Below, one piece after another: positions 14,171 to 14,658 of a stretch of 14,658 nt of DNA. Every line of letters starts with the position of its first letter. Positions within the stretch are counted from its first letter, which is position 1. Source of the stretch: an uncultured Acidimicrobiia bacterium (GTDB taxonomy: Bacteria; Actinomycetota; Acidimicrobiia; Spongiisociales; JAENVV01); NCBI GenBank assembly GCA_905480085.1, contig CAJQPD010000008.1, forward strand, positions 1 through 14,658, read 5' to 3'. The translations under genes were made by a program, and so were the position numbers. Below the pieces are notes generated by a model. It searched no databases. It was not told where the DNA came from and worked only from the letters and a program-made list of their open reading frames with translations.

Positions 14171-14460
14171 TCTGATAGTCGGGAAGTTCTGCTTGAAGCT
14201 GCCTGGCGATTGGTGGTCGAGTCGTTCGGGTTCGAGCCGACGAACCGCCAGCCGGTCGACGGAGAGGCGCCAAAATCCTCGAGCAGCTCAAGGCTGCTGA
14301 CATCACTGTCCGGGCTGATATGACGACCGGAGCCTTTTACAACCGCTCGCCGAATCGAGAAGCATTCCTGGCGGACTTCCTCGACTAGGCCCTCTCGGTC
14401 GAGCGGTCCCCGACGTTCGAGGCCATGGCGGTTGCCTACGTCGACGTGAAAGATCTTCCG
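14171..14460 (+). pseudogene. TetR-family regulator remnant
   Basis: SREVLLEAAWRLVVESFGFE (from about 14177) reads like helix 1 of a TetR DNA-binding domain. In a different frame from about 14272, KILEQLKAADITVRADMTTG and then AFYNRSPNREAFLADFLD look like its helix-turn-helix end (compare the common TTGAFYNRW.NREAFL pattern). A TAG at 14386-14388 interrupts this frame, after which ALSVERSPTFEAMAVAYVDV continues. No start codon fits the first part, one base is out of phase between the parts, and the ligand-binding domain is cut off where aceE begins on the other strand. The gene cannot make a normal regulator of about 200 residues. The family call rests on pattern memory and is moderate. Confidence 0.5.
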
Positions 14461-14463
14461 TTT

Positions 14464-14658
14464 CTACGTAAGCCAGGGGGCGGGTGTGTCCGGATCCAGC
14501 CCGTACGACGCGAGGGCGTCGGCCACGATTGCGTTGTCAATCGTGCCGGCTGCTGCCAGTCGGCCGAGGACGGTCACGACGATGTGGGCCGCGTCGATCT
14601 CAAAGAATCGGCGCAGCTGGGTACGTGTGTCGGAACGCCCGAAGCCATCGGTTCCGAG
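14464..14658 (-). CDS. aceE: pyruvate dehydrogenase E1 component, C-terminal end (partial)
   Basis: The last 64 residues of the homodimeric pyruvate dehydrogenase E1 are read from the right edge to TAG 14466-14464. LGTDGFGRSDTRTQLRRFFE is the highly conserved AceE C-terminal motif (E. coli: LGTDGFGRSDSRENLRHHFE). It is followed by IDAAHIVVTVLGRLAAAGTI and a tail ending DPDTPAPWLT. The enzyme decarboxylates pyruvate with thiamine diphosphate and passes the acetyl group to E2, giving acetyl-CoA. Interestingly pyruvate and acetyl-CoA are both substrates of the neighbouring citramalate synthase, but separate promoters and a terminator argue against one operon. The start lies outside the window. 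Confidence 0.93.
   Translation of the reverse strand, partial: LGTDGFGRSDTRTQLRRFFEIDAAHIVVTVLGRLAAAGTIDNAIVADALASYGLDPDTPAPWLT

Noticed and set aside
13923..14300. 125-codon plus-strand frame before aceE
   Set aside because: It reads straight through the cimA promoter and the terminator hairpin at 14037-14080 and shows no family features.

Overview
The window looks like chromosomal DNA of a GC-rich actinobacterium. The arguments are a groES-groEL operon under a CIRCE operator, an ECF sigma factor with a short zinc-binding anti-sigma factor, a homodimer-type pyruvate dehydrogenase E1 (aceE), many GTG/TTG starts, and a promoter that appears to give a leaderless message. Class Acidimicrobiia is a reasonable guess from the protein flavour, but nothing here proves it. 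I see no transposase, phage gene, tRNA, rRNA or CRISPR array.

Layout. 1-3401 is a membrane-tension or envelope-stress island. On the minus strand, an ECF sigma factor, its zinc-type anti-sigma factor and a small MscS-like membrane protein form an operon. Divergent from it are a conserved-TM-helix channel-like gene and a full MscS channel. The two directions share one palindrome whose arms are both RpoE-like -35 elements. 3544-6296 carries plus-strand housekeeping genes: pyrophosphatase, an MtfA-type peptidase, a frame-disrupted DUF1003 membrane protein and a PRC-barrel protein. A CorA-type transporter faces them on the minus strand (6329-7399). 7473-9540 is CIRCE-groES-groEL-terminator, but groEL has an in-frame TAG at codon 466. 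9569-12271 holds a small conserved-looking ORF, an Lrp/AsnC regulator, a GNAT acetyltransferase, a Nudix (CoA pyrophosphatase type) hydrolase and a lipoprotein. 12240-13947 is a citramalate synthase gene (cimA) with a complete-looking attenuator leader: promoter, an 11-codon leader ORF with four consecutive Ile codons, a hairpin and an intrinsic terminator. 14037-14658 contains the aceE-side terminator, a broken TetR-like remnant and the 3' end of aceE.

How parts fit. CimA makes citramalate, the entry to the threonine-independent isoleucine route, so an Ile-rich leader peptide is the sensor expected for that gene. It is the most persuasive regulatory find in the window. The sigma/anti-sigma pair next to two or three mechanosensitive-type proteins, with a self-symmetric bidirectional promoter, suggests a small autoregulated osmotic or membrane-stress circuit.

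Caution. At least three genes are broken here (DUF1003: three indels; groEL: a nonsense codon; TetR: a frameshift plus a stop). In one 15-kb stretch this points either to consensus errors in the assembly or to real decay. Raw reads would settle it.
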